DNA of 64,000 nt from Rhipidocladum racemiflorum (lineage: Eukaryota > Streptophyta > Magnoliopsida > Poales > Poaceae). Below, piece by piece: positions 12,901 through 25,454 of this stretch. The stretch lies in the NCBI GenBank assembly GCA_036346355.1, contig CM070571.1:46830293-46894292 (forward strand), read 5' to 3'. Made by a program: the position numbers and the translations under genes. How positions within the stretch are numbered: position 1 is the stretch's first letter; each line of letters begins with the position of its first letter. Below the pieces are notes generated by a model. The model worked only from the letters and a program-made list of their open reading frames with translations, was not told the origin of the DNA and made no database searches.

Positions 12901-15900
12901 ACAGAAAAAGAACAGGAAACTTGTTCTTTGTGGACATTCGCTTGGTGGAGCGGTAGGTACACATGTGTAACTTGTAGCATCTCTTGTTATATGCTCATAA
13001 ATGTCAAATTCTGCTGCAGGTTGCTGCTTTGGCTACCCTTGCAATATTAAGAGTACTTGCATCCTCATCTCCATCTAAAGAGACAAACAGGCTACAGGTG
13101 AAGTGTATCACGTTTTCTCAGCCACCTGTTGGGAATGCTGCATTGAGAGAGTAAGTTTGTTTAGATATAGCCAGAATGTCATACTTGACTGAGCGCAATA
13201 TTATTAGAAATACATATTACTTAATGTTATTGTATTTTATCTCGAGGTATGTGGGTCAAAGAGTGCATATCATTTGAACTGCTTCTTAATTCTTTCCTTT
13301 TTGCATTTTACTAGCTATGTTTATCAAAGAGGATGGCAAGACTACTTCAAATCCTACTGTATTCCGGAGGACTTGGTGCCTCGCATTCTATCACCTGCTT
13401 ACTTTCACCACTACAATGCCCAAACATCTGATGCAGCTACTGTAAATACAACTGATGTAAAATCTGAAGAAAATAAGGAGACAAGTTCTGAAAAGCCCAA
13501 AGAGATTAGTGGGGAGCAACTTGTTCTAGGTGTTGGCCCTGTTCAAAAGTCACTCTGGAGACTCTCAAAGCTTGTTCCCCTGGAAGGAGTGCGAAAAGGT
13601 TTAAATGCACTTCAAAAACAAGCAAATATTTTTGGAAAGGCATCATCACATCTGGATAGTTATTTGCAATCAAAGGTTGATGAATCAGAAGAAGAGCTGC
13701 AGTCTCTTGAAATTCAAGAAGGTTCAGAAGGAATTGCTCTTACCCCTTTGTCTTATAAAGATGGAGTGCCCACTGAAGAAAACAATAGGACGGAGAAAAT
13801 TAATGTATCTGAAGCTGGAGGTTCTAAACGATGGAGTAGAGTACCTTCTTTGCCTTCATATATACCATTTGGTGAGGTTAGTACTATTTCTTTTTGATTT
13901 ATTTACTCCAGTGGTTATTTTTGGTTCCCATTTGACATCATATCCTCTGCTACTTTATGTCTCAAATTTGAATTCTCTAGGGGTATTGATATTTTTGCAC
14001 ACCCTTTTATGTGGATTACACCCGTACATGTAAACAAATCTTTTGTCGCATACTTGCATAGAAACTTTCACTGACATGATTGGCTCTATTTGCCCATGGA
14101 CCACGAGGCCGTCACTAAATAGATAGAATTTGATTAGAAGAATATTCTTTTTGAAGAAAATGATTAGAAGATTATTATTGAGTTACATGCACCAGCCAGT
14201 TCACCCAAAAGCTTAAGCTGATGAGGAAAGACGGGCAATTCACTTATACTTCAACACTCCCCCTCACGTGTAGGCTCCCTCAGGCCTAAGACGTGGAATA
14301 GAAGTGGATTGCAATTATTATTTTTTTAATTGCATCAACCGGGTCTTGAACTCAAGACCTCTTGGCTCTGATACCATATTGAGTTACGTGCACCAGCCAG
14401 TTCACCCAAAAGCTTAAGCTGATGAGGAAAGACAGGCAATTCACTTATACTTCAACAATTATGACCTCTTTCTTGTGTATGTTTGCTCTAATTTGAGATT
14501 GTGTCATGTTACATGCTCTCAAATTATTATTTACTTTTGCATTCACTATTGAAATGTCTCCATGTGATATTTATTATTTACTTCTGCACCAATGTGAGTC
14601 CCAGACTTGTCCATGCCTCAAATTAGATGATGATAGATTGACATGTTTCGATGGGAACTTTGTTGTTTGCATGGTTGTTAAGGCGTCCTTGAAGCGTCGC
14701 TTCAAGGATGCCTAATCGGTAAGGAGGTTTTCTGCCGACGCCACAGCGGACGCCATGACGCCGGTGTCTATGGCGTCCTCGAGGCGGCCTAAGGCGTCCT
14801 GTGGCACCGTTGTGGCGTCGCTAGGCCGTATGGCGGTGCGAGGCGGGCTAAGGCGTCCTTTCTCGTTGCAGAGTCGCCACCTCCCCTGCTCCTTCCCCGC
14901 CGCGGCGTTGCCGTTGCCTCCCCTCCCCTGCTCCTTCCCCGGCCCGAGGGGGGTCGTGGCGACCGGATCTAGCCAGGGGAGCTCGGATCCGGCAGGGGAA
15001 GCTCGGCGGAAGGAGCTCAACAGAGGCCGGATCCCGCCGCCCTCAACACCATCCTTGTCGCCCCAGCTCCATCCTCGCCGCCCCCGACACCATCACGCTG
15101 GGAGGCCGGCGCGCTGGGCGACGGCAGCGGCTATGCTATATATACAGGTGAAGGGTTAGGGTTTGAGAATGGTTAGTGTTAGGCTATATAATATATATAT
15201 ACAGGTGAAATGGTGTGCTTGGCTGATGTGTTGTCCTATGTTGTGCTTCGTTGGTTGCTGCTTAGTAGTAGTGGTGTTTACTGTTTAGTACAAGTACACA
15301 GTAGCAGAAGACCCTATGCAATAGTACTAGCAGTAGTAAGGAGTGTTGGAGCTTGCAAGAGATATGGGTGCTACATGGGAGAAGAGCAATTGGAAAGAGG
15401 ATGAATGCTATATCAAGGTATGCATGTGCTACTAAATTACTTATTTAAGTTATCGACATACTAGGATAGGATGTGTGTATGGCGTCGCCTCGCCGCACGC
15501 CTTATCGCTTAAAAGTTGTGAAGGTGGTGAGTCGCCTCGCCTCGCCTTATCGCCGTAACAACCATGGTTGTTTGTAGACTAGTCTGAATGCCTGTAACCT
15601 CAGATTATAGTAGTCTTCCATGCACGTGGTTCTAGAAGTACTGAATAATAGATAGTTACTTGATCGCTGAAACTGTATTATATGTTGGCATTTTTTTTCT
15701 GGTTCAGCAAGTGTTCATTTCTTTTCTCTCTACATTAGAAATGCCATTTCAGTTTGACTATTCCACCATTTCCGGGGATCTTGTCTTGCTCACTGTAAAA
15801 ATGGGCCTTTTCTTAAACATTTGTTTTAGGATATCATATGTACAGCGTGCGGAAGTTTAAAAGAGTGACACAGTAACCTGTTCTCACTTCTTTTTCTCCT

Positions 15901-18900
15901 GATATTTTGCATTACTTCTCAATAACCTTACTGTTAATTCTATGATTTTCTGTCATTTACTAATTTGCCTATTGGTCCATGTTATGGACACGGGTCCGGC
16001 AGCAGGGCACGGCAAGGAGGGTACTGTAACCTTGTGGTTATGTTCACATGATTGCTGTGCGCAGATAACTTTGTGGTTGTTGTGTAGACATAGACTAGTA
16101 AGATGCCCGTGCGTTGCAACGGAATTTCAAAAGAGAATAATACATAATTATAATGCAGGATCCTCAACCATACAATAAATCAATTTTCTGTAACATACAT
16201 ATCAAGCAAAACATATCTTTGTAAACTAGTAAATAAATCAAATCATCTATATTAAGTTGTCTTGCAGATTTACAACTATAGGTTAGCAAGACAATAATGA
16301 CTCACCTACTGGGCCTTGGGCCCCTACTGTTCTGGCCCAAGAACAGCCTGACAGACTCACCATCACTACCAACTCATTCTTATAATAGTTAAGATTAGTT
16401 GTGTAGCATATTTGCTACTTTGTTCGAATATCGGCATAGCATATCTTAAATTAGATCAATTTGCTAGGGATACTGCCTATTTAAATAGGCCATCATCTTC
16501 ATTATTGGCAAGCATAGAATAAACAAAAGTTCTCTAGTCTTTCCGCTCTTCCTAACAAGGCCTCAGAGCATGGGGGAAGAGCCCCAGCTGGCCACTCAAG
16601 GGCAAGAGCGCTATCCTCGGTCCTTGGACCTATACCAAACCATGCACATAACTGTTTTCATTACATCTTGAAAGAATCATGCAACTGAAAGGTTAAATTA
16701 TATTCATATTTTATCCATAATCCAAAAAATGGTGTTAGTGGTGTTAGGCAACAATTTATTCTTCTTATGAATGGGTAGAGCTTCATCTTTTGTCAGTGTT
16801 AAAAATAATTGTCATGCTTTGCAGCTTTACCTGTTGGGAGATTCATCAGTCAATACACTTTCAGACTCAGAATACTCCAAGCTGACATCGGTATGAGATT
16901 TTTACTTCAGTCCTCATCCCCTTACTTTTTGTTAAAAAAAATAAATAGTTAGGAAGCATGCTTTGTTTCCTTGTGTTTAACTGTTTTATCACATCTACTC
17001 ATTTTCTTGCTCTGCTGTGGCAAAGGCATTTGCAGGTGCAGTCTATTATAGCGGAATTAAGAGAGCGTTTACAATCACACTCAATGAAGTCCTATAGGGC
17101 CCGCTTCCAAAAGTAAGATCTTCTCATTATCTTCAGCAATAATTAGTTTTGACCCAAAACTTTCATCTATAACCACACATGTGCGTGAATATAGCATGTT
17201 CTTTAGTCACTACTCACTACTCATTAGCCAAGCTGAAACCATATATGGCTTGTGCATCAAGGGCTTAATGTGATGGAAGAAAACAAAAGAAATATGCATT
17301 ATTTGAGGTACCAACTTTTTTTTCTGCAAACATTGTTTGCCATTGATAATGTATTCCTAATTCTGCACACTTTGTAGAAAAAATAATGATTATGTGCATG
17401 CCAATGGGACCCTTAGTTCCAAGTACATCTATACATGACTACCAACTTAAACTCATAATTTAGTTTTTCATCCATTTGCGCAAAACATATGCAACCCCAC
17501 AGCCAAACATCACCTCCATAAGGAACACTAGTTATATGCCTGTGCGTTGCTACGAAAAACAAAATTGATAACGAAAAATAAAGATTAAAAAATAAAAAAA
17601 ATACTATTTCATAAGAATATAAGATCAAACATCTATCTTTAACGCTTCGTTTCTTGCAAAAGCTGGCTAATTAAAACAACGCTTCGTTTCTTGCGTAGGG
17701 CAATTAAACAGGGCAATTAAGCAGGGCAATTAATGTGACGTGGGAAGAAACTCTCACTTTATATAGTAGAGATAATTCTTCTCTTAAAGAATAAGTCAGT
17801 ACTGTCTGTTTATTAGTGAAGAAGCTCTGAGAACGATGGAACTTGTGCTGCATAGCATTTTATTTAGAAGGAACTGCTATGTGCATATGTATATGATGCA
17901 TGCATGTCTCTACTTAGTCTACAATATTGAAATACTGTAGAATACTAAACCCACATTTAGCTTGGCACATGCAATACAAAATCCACACATTGGATAAATT
18001 TAGTCAGTTTAAAATTCACGTGGTAGTATTTTTGTAGCAAAGTGTTGGCCTTTTCATATTATGCTGTCTTTGGGCTTTGTTTTTTTTGGTCTTTTCTGGT
18101 GGGGTGTGGAAACATTTTCTTATATATTTTCAATCAGGTTTGTTGCAATCAAAAGACCACTCACCACTAAAAGTTATTGTCCTCTTTATGCAGAATATAT
18201 GACATGTGCATGTGTGCAAATGCCCCCCTTTTTACGGGCATCGAGCAATTACCACAATTTTCACATATACAAGAATTACTTGGTCTAACAGCTGCTGATT
18301 CTGTTGAACTTGGTCATATCGTGGAGCCTCCTGCTATTCGTACTGCCACTTCTGTTCTTCCTCTTGGATGGAATGGCATCCCTGGTAGTAAAAGTGCTGA
18401 ACCGCTGAAAGTTGATATAATTGGACATGACCTTCATATGTGCACTCTTTTCCAGGCTCAGATAAATGGAAACTGGTATGGTTTAGTTTGTGCCAGATTT
18501 TTACAAGTATTATGCTAAAAAGCTTAACGAAATTGACTTTATATAAAGCATTGCGGACTTGTTGGGTTTGTACTATAAGTTTTTTTTTCCACTTGTTTTT
18601 GTAGAATCGTTTTGTCTTACATCCTATGATACACCATTCTTTATCTCAGCGGGAATATAGCGGTCATAATAATGTAAATTTTGGGAAACTGGCAATATGA
18701 TTAATATAAGCTACAACATATGCTAATGTGGCAAAATCAATATGATAGTATGATACATATGAGAAAAGAAGCAAATATGAGAATTCAGACAAAAATTATA
18801 TGCACATTTTTGTTTTTAACTATGCTTCTAGTAATAAATTGGAGCATGTCTAAACGCAATTAGCCACATTTTGTGCCTAATAAATCAGCTGTATGACAAG

Positions 18901-21900
18901 AACTCCATAATTTATGGCACTCAACACAGAGTAAAAGGTGTAACATTTAGCATCCTAAAGTAACCTTTGGTAACCTTATCACATAAACGATATATTAATT
19001 CATCTCATAGCTGAATGAAAACTATCAAATACCAGTAACTCGTCAATTTGGTTTAGTGCATTTAAGCAGTGTCTATCCAAGATATGATGGTAAGTCTTCA
19101 ACTTTCTTAGGTTAAAAAATTGGTATGACTTTCAGCGTACAGAGGTCCCCTTTAAAAAATAGATATGCTATGTTTAAAAACATATGTTATGAATCTGGAG
19201 TTAATTGGAGATCATTATGATATTTTTGTTTATGCTTGCAAATTTTGAACCCATATATCCTGAACATTAGCTGCTAGCCATATACTTTTGGTTGTTGTGT
19301 AAAAAAGATGTGTTTGAGAAGTCCAGCTAGTACAATGTCTCTTATAAAACATTTTCTATGTTTGCATGTTGACCTTGATCGACAGGTTACCGCATGAAAC
19401 AAGTTTTGCTCTTCTGATTGTACTTAGGCATTGCAAAGTTCCTAGTGTTATATTTGTAGGTATTCCATTCTTTAATTGAAGGTATCCATACACAGGTATT
19501 CAACAGTTATTGAAACTCTACCATCGTCTACTTCGTATTCATTAGATCAGGAAGTGCAACCTACATTGCAAAAAATGCAGATTCTAGTTGGCCATCCACT
19601 AAAGCAGCCTCCAAATTACACTAGTGAGGATTTTATGGTTCCTGTGGTCACAGGTGCCAATTCAAATCAAGATTTTGGATTTGAGTCATTATTTGAAGAT
19701 AAAGGTTGTTGCAAGGGTTTGAATGAATTTCTTATATATGGTACAAGTGATTTTGTAACCATAGGTAAAGAGGTCTTCGTTAGGACACGGAGGGTTCGGT
19801 TGCTTGGACTAGAGGTATATCCATATCCTTGGTTGTGATTATTTTCCTATGTTCCATGGTAATACTAAACTGGAGATGTATTTATGCATGTAGGGGGCTG
19901 GTAAAACTTCCTTGCTAAAAGCAATGCTAGGCCAAGTTAAAGAAAAAAGCAATTCAGTTATTGAGTGCATACATGTAGATTTGCATGGCAAGGGAGTATC
20001 AAATGGATTGTGCTACTTAGATTCAACAACAGTGAACTTGCAGGTACACCTTTTTTTTTTGTTCTCTACAAAACTGTTTTAGCTTGCAATTTTTCATTCC
20101 ATCCAGAACTTTTGCGCAAAAAATGTAGGAAATCTTTGCCTTTTCCCGCTCATATCATATGACATGGGACTCCACATGCTCCATTCTTTGTTTATGATAG
20201 AAAATAAAATTTCCCAAGAAAAGTATAACTGTTCCTCTTTCCTAATTTTAACAATAATTTTATTACTTGTCAGTAAATAATTGTAGTGTTTATGAAATAA
20301 CATGATAGCACTTTCTCTCTCTTTCTGTGGATGCAACTGAGCAATGCACATGCACAACTAACTACTCCCTCCATTCTCTTTTACTTGTTTTGTACATTGA
20401 TACGGTCTCCTATACACACCTTTGACCATTACTTTTTCTAATTATATATCGACAAAAATGATTAAGAATATAATGATGTGGAAGCATTTCGATGACAAAT
20501 CTATTAATACCATTTCTATATGACAAATCTAGATATTTTTATGTATATCTGTGGTCAGAGTCTTAAAAGGTTGATTGCACACATCATAGGAGGACATCTA
20601 TTTGAGAATGGATGGAATGGCATGGCATAACCACTATGTTCTTGATTGTCTAACCGATATAATCCCAATGGCTACTTTACCTAAAACAATGTTATAACTG
20701 AGCTCTTCAGAGTTCAGACATGAATATACTTGTCAACCATGCTTAAGCTCTTCAGAGTTCAGGCATAAACATACTTGTCAACCACGCTGACCCACCAGGA
20801 CACCGTCCAATTTTATAGAAAAAAAAACTAAAAGGGATGCACTTTTTCTTAAGAACAGTGGACAGTTTAGTGTTAATAATTTTAATTACCATATGGGACT
20901 GGTGAGCAGTGGCTTAGTCACTAGACAGGCTTCACTGGACTCGAGCCCACCCTCCACCAACGTTGGTAACCTTGCGTGAGGTATCTTTATTGTATTTTTT
21001 CTTTCCTTTTTTTTTGTCTCTTCAACTCATGTATGAATTTGGATTGCACAAGACTATGTTTGCTATGTTTGTATATGAATTTGGATTGCATAAAACTATG
21101 TTTGCTATGTTTGTCTCAATTTTGCTCAGTTTGCTTCGATTTTTGGTAAAAGAAAATTTTGCTTAGTCCTTTTAATCCCTCCCTTTATTTTCATCATGGC
21201 TTCGCTACTGCAGGTGAGCAAGGGAACTTGTCAATTCATGATTGCTGCAACAAAATGTTCATAATGCACTATTTTATTTTTCCTTGAATTTTACATTATT
21301 TATGTGTTATTAAGTGTAGCATTATTTATGTGCTATCGAGGGGAAGAAAGCATGCTACAAGCACATGCAGTATGATATGAGTGACGATAACATACGGAAG
21401 TACAAAGCAGTAAAAAATAATTGAAAGAATGGGGTGAGGCATAGGGCAAGGCTTATGAGGATCTTTATCAGAAGCTAAGTACAAGGAGGGTGAGAAGGAC
21501 ATCTACAAGATGGCTAAACTTCGAGAAAGAAAGATGAGAGATCTCAACCTAGTTAAATGCATCAAAGATGACACTAATAGACTTTTGGGAAAAGACAAAG
21601 AGATCAAGTATAGGTGGAGAGACTACTTCGACAAGTTGTACAACGGAGACAACGGGGATAGCATGATTGAATTGGATGATGCTTCTGACAACACCAATAG
21701 TTGCTTCGTTTGAAGAATTCAAGAGTTTGAGATAAAAGGCCTTAAAAACGATGAAAGTAGGTAAGGCTTTGGCACCTAATAAAATTCCTATCGAGGTGTG
21801 GAAATGCCTTGGAGACATGGAGATCATTTGGCTTACTAAATTGTTTAATAGCATTTTTAGATCGAATGAGATGTCTGACAAGTGGCGGAGAAGCACATTA

Positions 21901-24900
21901 GTGCCAATTTTTAAGAATTAAAAGAGACATCCAAAGTTGTACTAATTACAGAGGAAGTAAGCTCATGAGCCACACAATGAAGCTTTGGGAGCGAGTGGTT
22001 GAGTATCATTTAAGAAGAGTGACTAGTGTGACGAAAAAACAATTTGGTTTTATACCTAGGAGGTCGACACGAAGATGATCTTCTTGACCACGGAGGAAAA
22101 GAAGGATCTACACATGGTGTTTATCAATTTGGAGAAATCTTATGACAGTGTGCCAAGAAAGTTCATATGGTAAGCACTTGAATAGAAAAAAGTCCCAACA
22201 AAGTACGATACATCAATACCCTAACCAAGGATTTGTACGACGATGTTGTAACTAATGTCAAAGCATGTGATACCCTAACCAAGGATTTGTACTAGTGACT
22301 TTCCTATTAAGATAAGACTACATCAAGGGTCAACATTAAGCCTCTACATTTTTGCCCTAGTGATGGACGAAGCCACACGGGACATACAAGAAGAGATTCC
22401 TTGGTGTATGCTTTTTGCTGATGCTGTGGTGCTAATTGATGAGAGTAGGGTAGGTGTTGATAGGATACTGGAGTTGTGTAGGAATACTTTAGAATCAAAA
22501 GGATTTAGACTTAGTAGGACCAAAACGGAATATATGAGATGTCTTTTCAGTGGTGCTATGGCAAATGATGGAGATGTCAGTTTGGACGAAAAAGTAGTGC
22601 CAACAAAGTACGATATCCTAATCAAGGATATGCACGACAATGTTGTAACTACTGTCAAAGCATGTGATAGCTATACCAGTGACTTTCCTATTAAGATAAG
22701 ATTACATCAGGGGTCAACATTAAGCCCCTAAATTTTTGCTCTAGTGATGGACGAAGCCACACGGGACATACAAGAAGAGATTCCTTGGTGTATGCTTTTT
22801 GCTGATGATGTGGTGCTAATTGATGAGAGTAGGGTAGGTGTTGATAGGATACTGGAGTTGTGTAGGAATACTTTAGAATCGAAGGGATTTAGACTTAGTA
22901 GGACTAAAACGGAGTATATGAGACGTCTTTTCAGTGGTGCTATGGCAAATGATGGAGATGTTAGTTTGGACGGAAAAGTAGTGCCTAGGAAGGAAACTTT
23001 TCTATATTTGAGATCGATGCCACGGAGTTACAGCGTTATTGATGAAGATGTGAGCCAATGATACGAGTGGGGTGGGTGAAATGGCACCAAACATCTGGTG
23101 TCCTATGTGATAGAAAAGTCCCTCAAAAGTTAGGAAGTTTTATGGGACAATGTTGTATGGAGCGGAATGTTGGGCGACAAAAAGACATGTACAAAAGATG
23201 AGCGTAGCATAGATGCAAATGCGCAATGGATCTGTGGTCATACAAGACGGTATCAAATCCGCAATGATGATATACGTAATAGGGTTGGGGTAGCACCAAT
23301 TGAAGAAAAATTTGTTCAACATCGTTTGAGATGGTTTGGACATCGTCGACGAAGGCCTCTTGAGGCACCAGTGCTTAGTGAAATTTCATGTCTTGAAAAC
23401 ATAAAAGGAGGCATATTTTGACCGGGACTGACGTGGGAAGCAGCAGTTAAAAGCGACTTGAGGTATTAGAATGTATCCAAAGAGTTGGCTTTAGATAGGA
23501 GTACATGGAAGTTAGTGATCTATGATCGAAGGTTTAGGGGTTTTGTTGACTTTAATTGGATTTCTTTTCTAGCATACCCTAACTTGTTTGGGACAAAAGA
23601 CAACATGTATAGATGATGAGCGTAGCAGAGATGCGGGTACTGTAGTGGATCTGTGGTCATACAAGGCGAGATCGAATCTGCAATAATGATAGACATCTCC
23701 AACAGAGGCCTCCTGAGGCACTGGTGCGTAGTGGAATTTTAAGCTATCTCGAAACATAAAAAGGCAGAGGTTGATCGAGACTAACTTGTAACGTGGGAAG
23801 AAGCAGTTAAAAGAGACTTGAGGGATTGGCATATATCCAAAGAGTTGATATTGGATAGGAGTGCATGGAAGTTATTGATTCATGTACTGGAACCATAACC
23901 TTTGATCAAAGATTTAGGGGTCTTTTGATATTGATTTGGTTTCTTTCCTAGCCTACAACAACTTGTTTGGGATAAAAGGATGTTTGATCCCTTTAGTAGA
24001 GTAGTAATACCTTGGGTTAGTTCTGAAGCACGCCACTAGTAGGTGTTGTTATTACTATAAACTAAAATTTGGTTTTATGGTGCAATGGAAAATTCTAATC
24101 CTCTAGTTTATGTAAAACCATTGTTGCAACTGGTATTAATTTCAGTAACTTAATGGCCAGACAAAGTTAATACTTTTGCAAGAGCGATCACCCTATTAAG
24201 TCAATTTCCACTTTTAAGTAATTTGTTTTATCCAGTGAACTCCATATATGGAGAGTAGAGATCACAGTAGTTTCTTGTCTTCTATATCCTGAATATTGAA
24301 CCTCTAAAAGTACTCATTAGTCATTACATTTATTCTAACAGGATCTACCATTAGAGGTTAGGCGGTTCAAAGAAGAATTGCAGATAGGAATACATGATCT
24401 CAGCAGGAAGATTGACCTAATTATTGTTGTGCATAACCTAGCACATCGAATTCCACAGTATTACCAGCCTAATAGTTCTCGACCTCAGCCAGCTCTTTCA
24501 CTTCTCTTGGATGAAGCCAAGGCTCTTGGTGTTCCTTGGATTCTTGCAATAACCAACAAATTCTCTGTTAGCACGCATGAACAAAACACATTGATCAGTT
24601 CGGCTGTGGAAGCATATCAAACTTCTCCTGATATGACCAAAGTTGTCAACTCTTCCCCATTCCTAATGCCAAGTGCTACAAATAGGTTGCGCCTAATCAG
24701 CTCAAATAGTGGCAATTTGGGTAGCAAGGATCCTTTAGACAGAACTGCTTTTCATCCGGTAAAGTTCGCATTGTCACCATTTCAGAGGAAGGACATTATT
24801 ATGCATGTCGAGGGTGTTACTGTTCTTCGTCAACTTGTACATCGAGTAATTCTCAGTAGTGAAGAATCAGCATTTGAGGTACTTTTCTCTTTCCTTGCAT

Positions 24901-25454
24901 GTTCATTTTTAGGACAAATGGGGAAATGAGAGCATAATTCCATGTATGATTATGAACCTTTCAGAATTTTTGGACTTGATAGTGAGGTGTACGCGGCACA
25001 AAATGTAGCTAGTTTTCCTCAAGGAGCCTTGAAATTACCTAGCAGAAATAGGTTGTTCCATGAAAATATAATAGCTCATTGGCTTGATTGGCTGCATGGG
25101 ACGCTCTTCCACTGGTCGTAGGTTGAAAATCAGTTCAATAGAAGGGAGTTTTCCACGATCTGTGCGTTTGGTAGATTATGAGGATACAATAAAGATCATC
25201 GTCGCACTTTAAGGTGCCTTATGTGTATTTATGTTTAGCTGTAACTCTGAACATTGCTTGGACAGGAGCTTGCTCAAGAGAGATTGTCGCTGGAGCTGGC
25301 GAGAGAGAGGGCAGCATCTTTGCAAGCGAAGCGGAAGCCCCAGAAAAGAGATGGGTCTGTTACAGCTGCTGCTGTAGGTGCATCACTTGGTGCTGGCCTG
25401 GGGATTGTAATGGCTGTAATAATGGGAGCCGCATCAACCCTCCGGAAGCCGTGA
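9918..25454 (+). CDS. Class 3 lipase with C-terminal P-loop domain (At3g07400-type), 14 exons
   Basis: Exons: 9918-10220, 11635-11744, 12426-12488, 12569-12749, 12848-12952, 13020-13150, 13315-13876, 16825-16890, 17036-17112, 18194-18475, 19496-19814, 19894-20043, 24342-24878, 25266-25454. All introns are GT-AG and the joined frame is 3,075 nt (1,024 residues). The start is the first ATG of the GC-rich exon 1, in a conserved-looking SRVESWVRDQ context. The lipase domain carries the nucleophile elbow GHSLGG (Ser about 250). Probable triad partners are Asp about 317 in PEDLVPR and a His about 329-330. A Walker A motif GLEGAGKT lies at about 731-738, split by the intron between exons 11 and 12. 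An NKxD-like AITNKF follows in exon 13. The tail (about 985-1010) is Gly/Ala-rich and hydrophobic, possibly a membrane anchor. The family hydrolyses acyl esters; substrate and location are not shown by sequence. Despite TE-filled introns, no coding damage is visible. Confidence 0.93.
10880..11134 (+). mobile_element. Non-autonomous Helitron in intron 1
   Basis: It starts TCTCTACTATTATAAAG and ends GCACGGGCATGTAACTAG, between a flanking A and T. This is the TC...CTAG structure and A^T target typical of Helitrons. It carries about four tandem 13-bp units around TTAATTGCCCT (10925-10978). It is the same family, in the opposite orientation, as the copy at 17528-17772. Confidence 0.85.
14171..14462 (-). 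mobile_element. SMART/TRIM miniature LTR retrotransposon in intron 7
   Basis: Two near-identical 81-bp LTRs (14176-14256, 14377-14457) flank a 120-bp interior. On the minus strand the order is LTR (TGTTGAAGTATAAG...), primer-binding site TGGTATCAGAGCC (14364-14376), interior, polypurine tract GTGAGGGGGAG (14257-14267), LTR. The 282-bp element is flanked by 5-bp ATTAT duplications (14171-14175, 14458-14462). Size, LTR sequence and initiator-Met tRNA site match the grass SMART family described as favouring genes. It has no coding capacity and must be mobilised in trans. Confidence 0.9.
14662..15574. mobile_element. hAT-like non-autonomous DNA transposon in intron 7
   Basis: The 897-bp element (14670-15566) has inverted ends CATGGTTGTTAAGGCG and CATGGTTGTTACGGCG and is flanked by perfect 8-bp GTTGTTTG duplications (14662-14669, 15567-15574). 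An 8-bp duplication points to hAT. Many copies of GGCGTCC and GCGTCGC-like motifs sit in both subterminal regions, as in transposase-binding zones. The middle (about 14865-15130) is GC-rich with a run of open frame and could be captured host DNA. No transposase is seen. Confidence 0.75.
16095..16394 (-). mobile_element. Probable non-autonomous Helitron in intron 7
   Basis: On the minus strand it begins TCTTAACTATTATA and ends GCACGGGCATCTTACTAG, with the A and T flanks expected of a Helitron. The 3' end closely matches the other Helitrons here. The 5' end differs from the TCTCTACTA form of the other copies, so that boundary is less certain. Confidence 0.6.
17031..17045 (+). other. Tandem splice acceptors at exon 9
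   Basis: The sequence GCAGGTGCAGTC offers two AG acceptors six bases apart (after 17035 or after 17041). Both keep the frame, so isoforms with or without Val-Gln are possible. The first was used in the gene model. Confidence 0.5.
17528..17772 (-). mobile_element. Non-autonomous Helitron in intron 9
   Basis: On the minus strand it runs from TCTCTACTATATAAAG to GCACAGGCATATAACTAG with A/T flanks. It shares the ACGAAGCGTT motif and the TTAATTGCCCT tandem units (three rather than about four) with the copy at 10880-11134. It is therefore the same family inserted in the opposite direction in the same gene. Confidence 0.85.
20365..20618. mobile_element. Stowaway-like MITE in intron 12
   Basis: The left end CTCCCTCCATTCTC after a TA, and the degenerate inverted right end (GAGAATGGATGGAATGG), match Stowaway terminal repeats. 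The element is about 250 bp and AT-rich. The right target duplication is not clean. Confidence 0.6.
21031..21112. repeat. Two-copy 40-42 bp tandem duplication in intron 12
   Basis: The unit at 21031-21070 is repeated at 21071-21112 with a few changes; both contain ATGAATTTGGATTGCA and ACTATGTTTGCTATG. It is probably a simple local duplication in non-coding DNA. Confidence 0.8.
21345..23970 (+). mobile_element. LINE-type retroelement remnant in intron 12
   Basis: Translated pieces in several frames match the common grass LINE reverse transcriptase family. They include a MAKLRERKMRDLN segment (21510 onward), the RT core around CMLFADDVVLIDES (22744-23061) and the C-terminal WFGHRRRR segment (23167-23421). 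The order is correct for the plus strand. Many stops and frameshifts make it dead. Two parts are tandemly duplicated: an RT block (about 22194-22599 and 22600-22985) and the 3' end (about 23155-23593 and 23594-23970), each 3' copy ending near AACTTGTTTGGGA. The 5' boundary is uncertain. The insertion explains much of the 4.3-kb intron. Confidence 0.8.

Noticed and set aside
14364..14376. Possible tRNA-like sequence
   Set aside because: It is only the 13-base primer-binding site of the SMART element; no cloverleaf is present. The same holds for the sites at 31419, 33499, 45327 and 56090.
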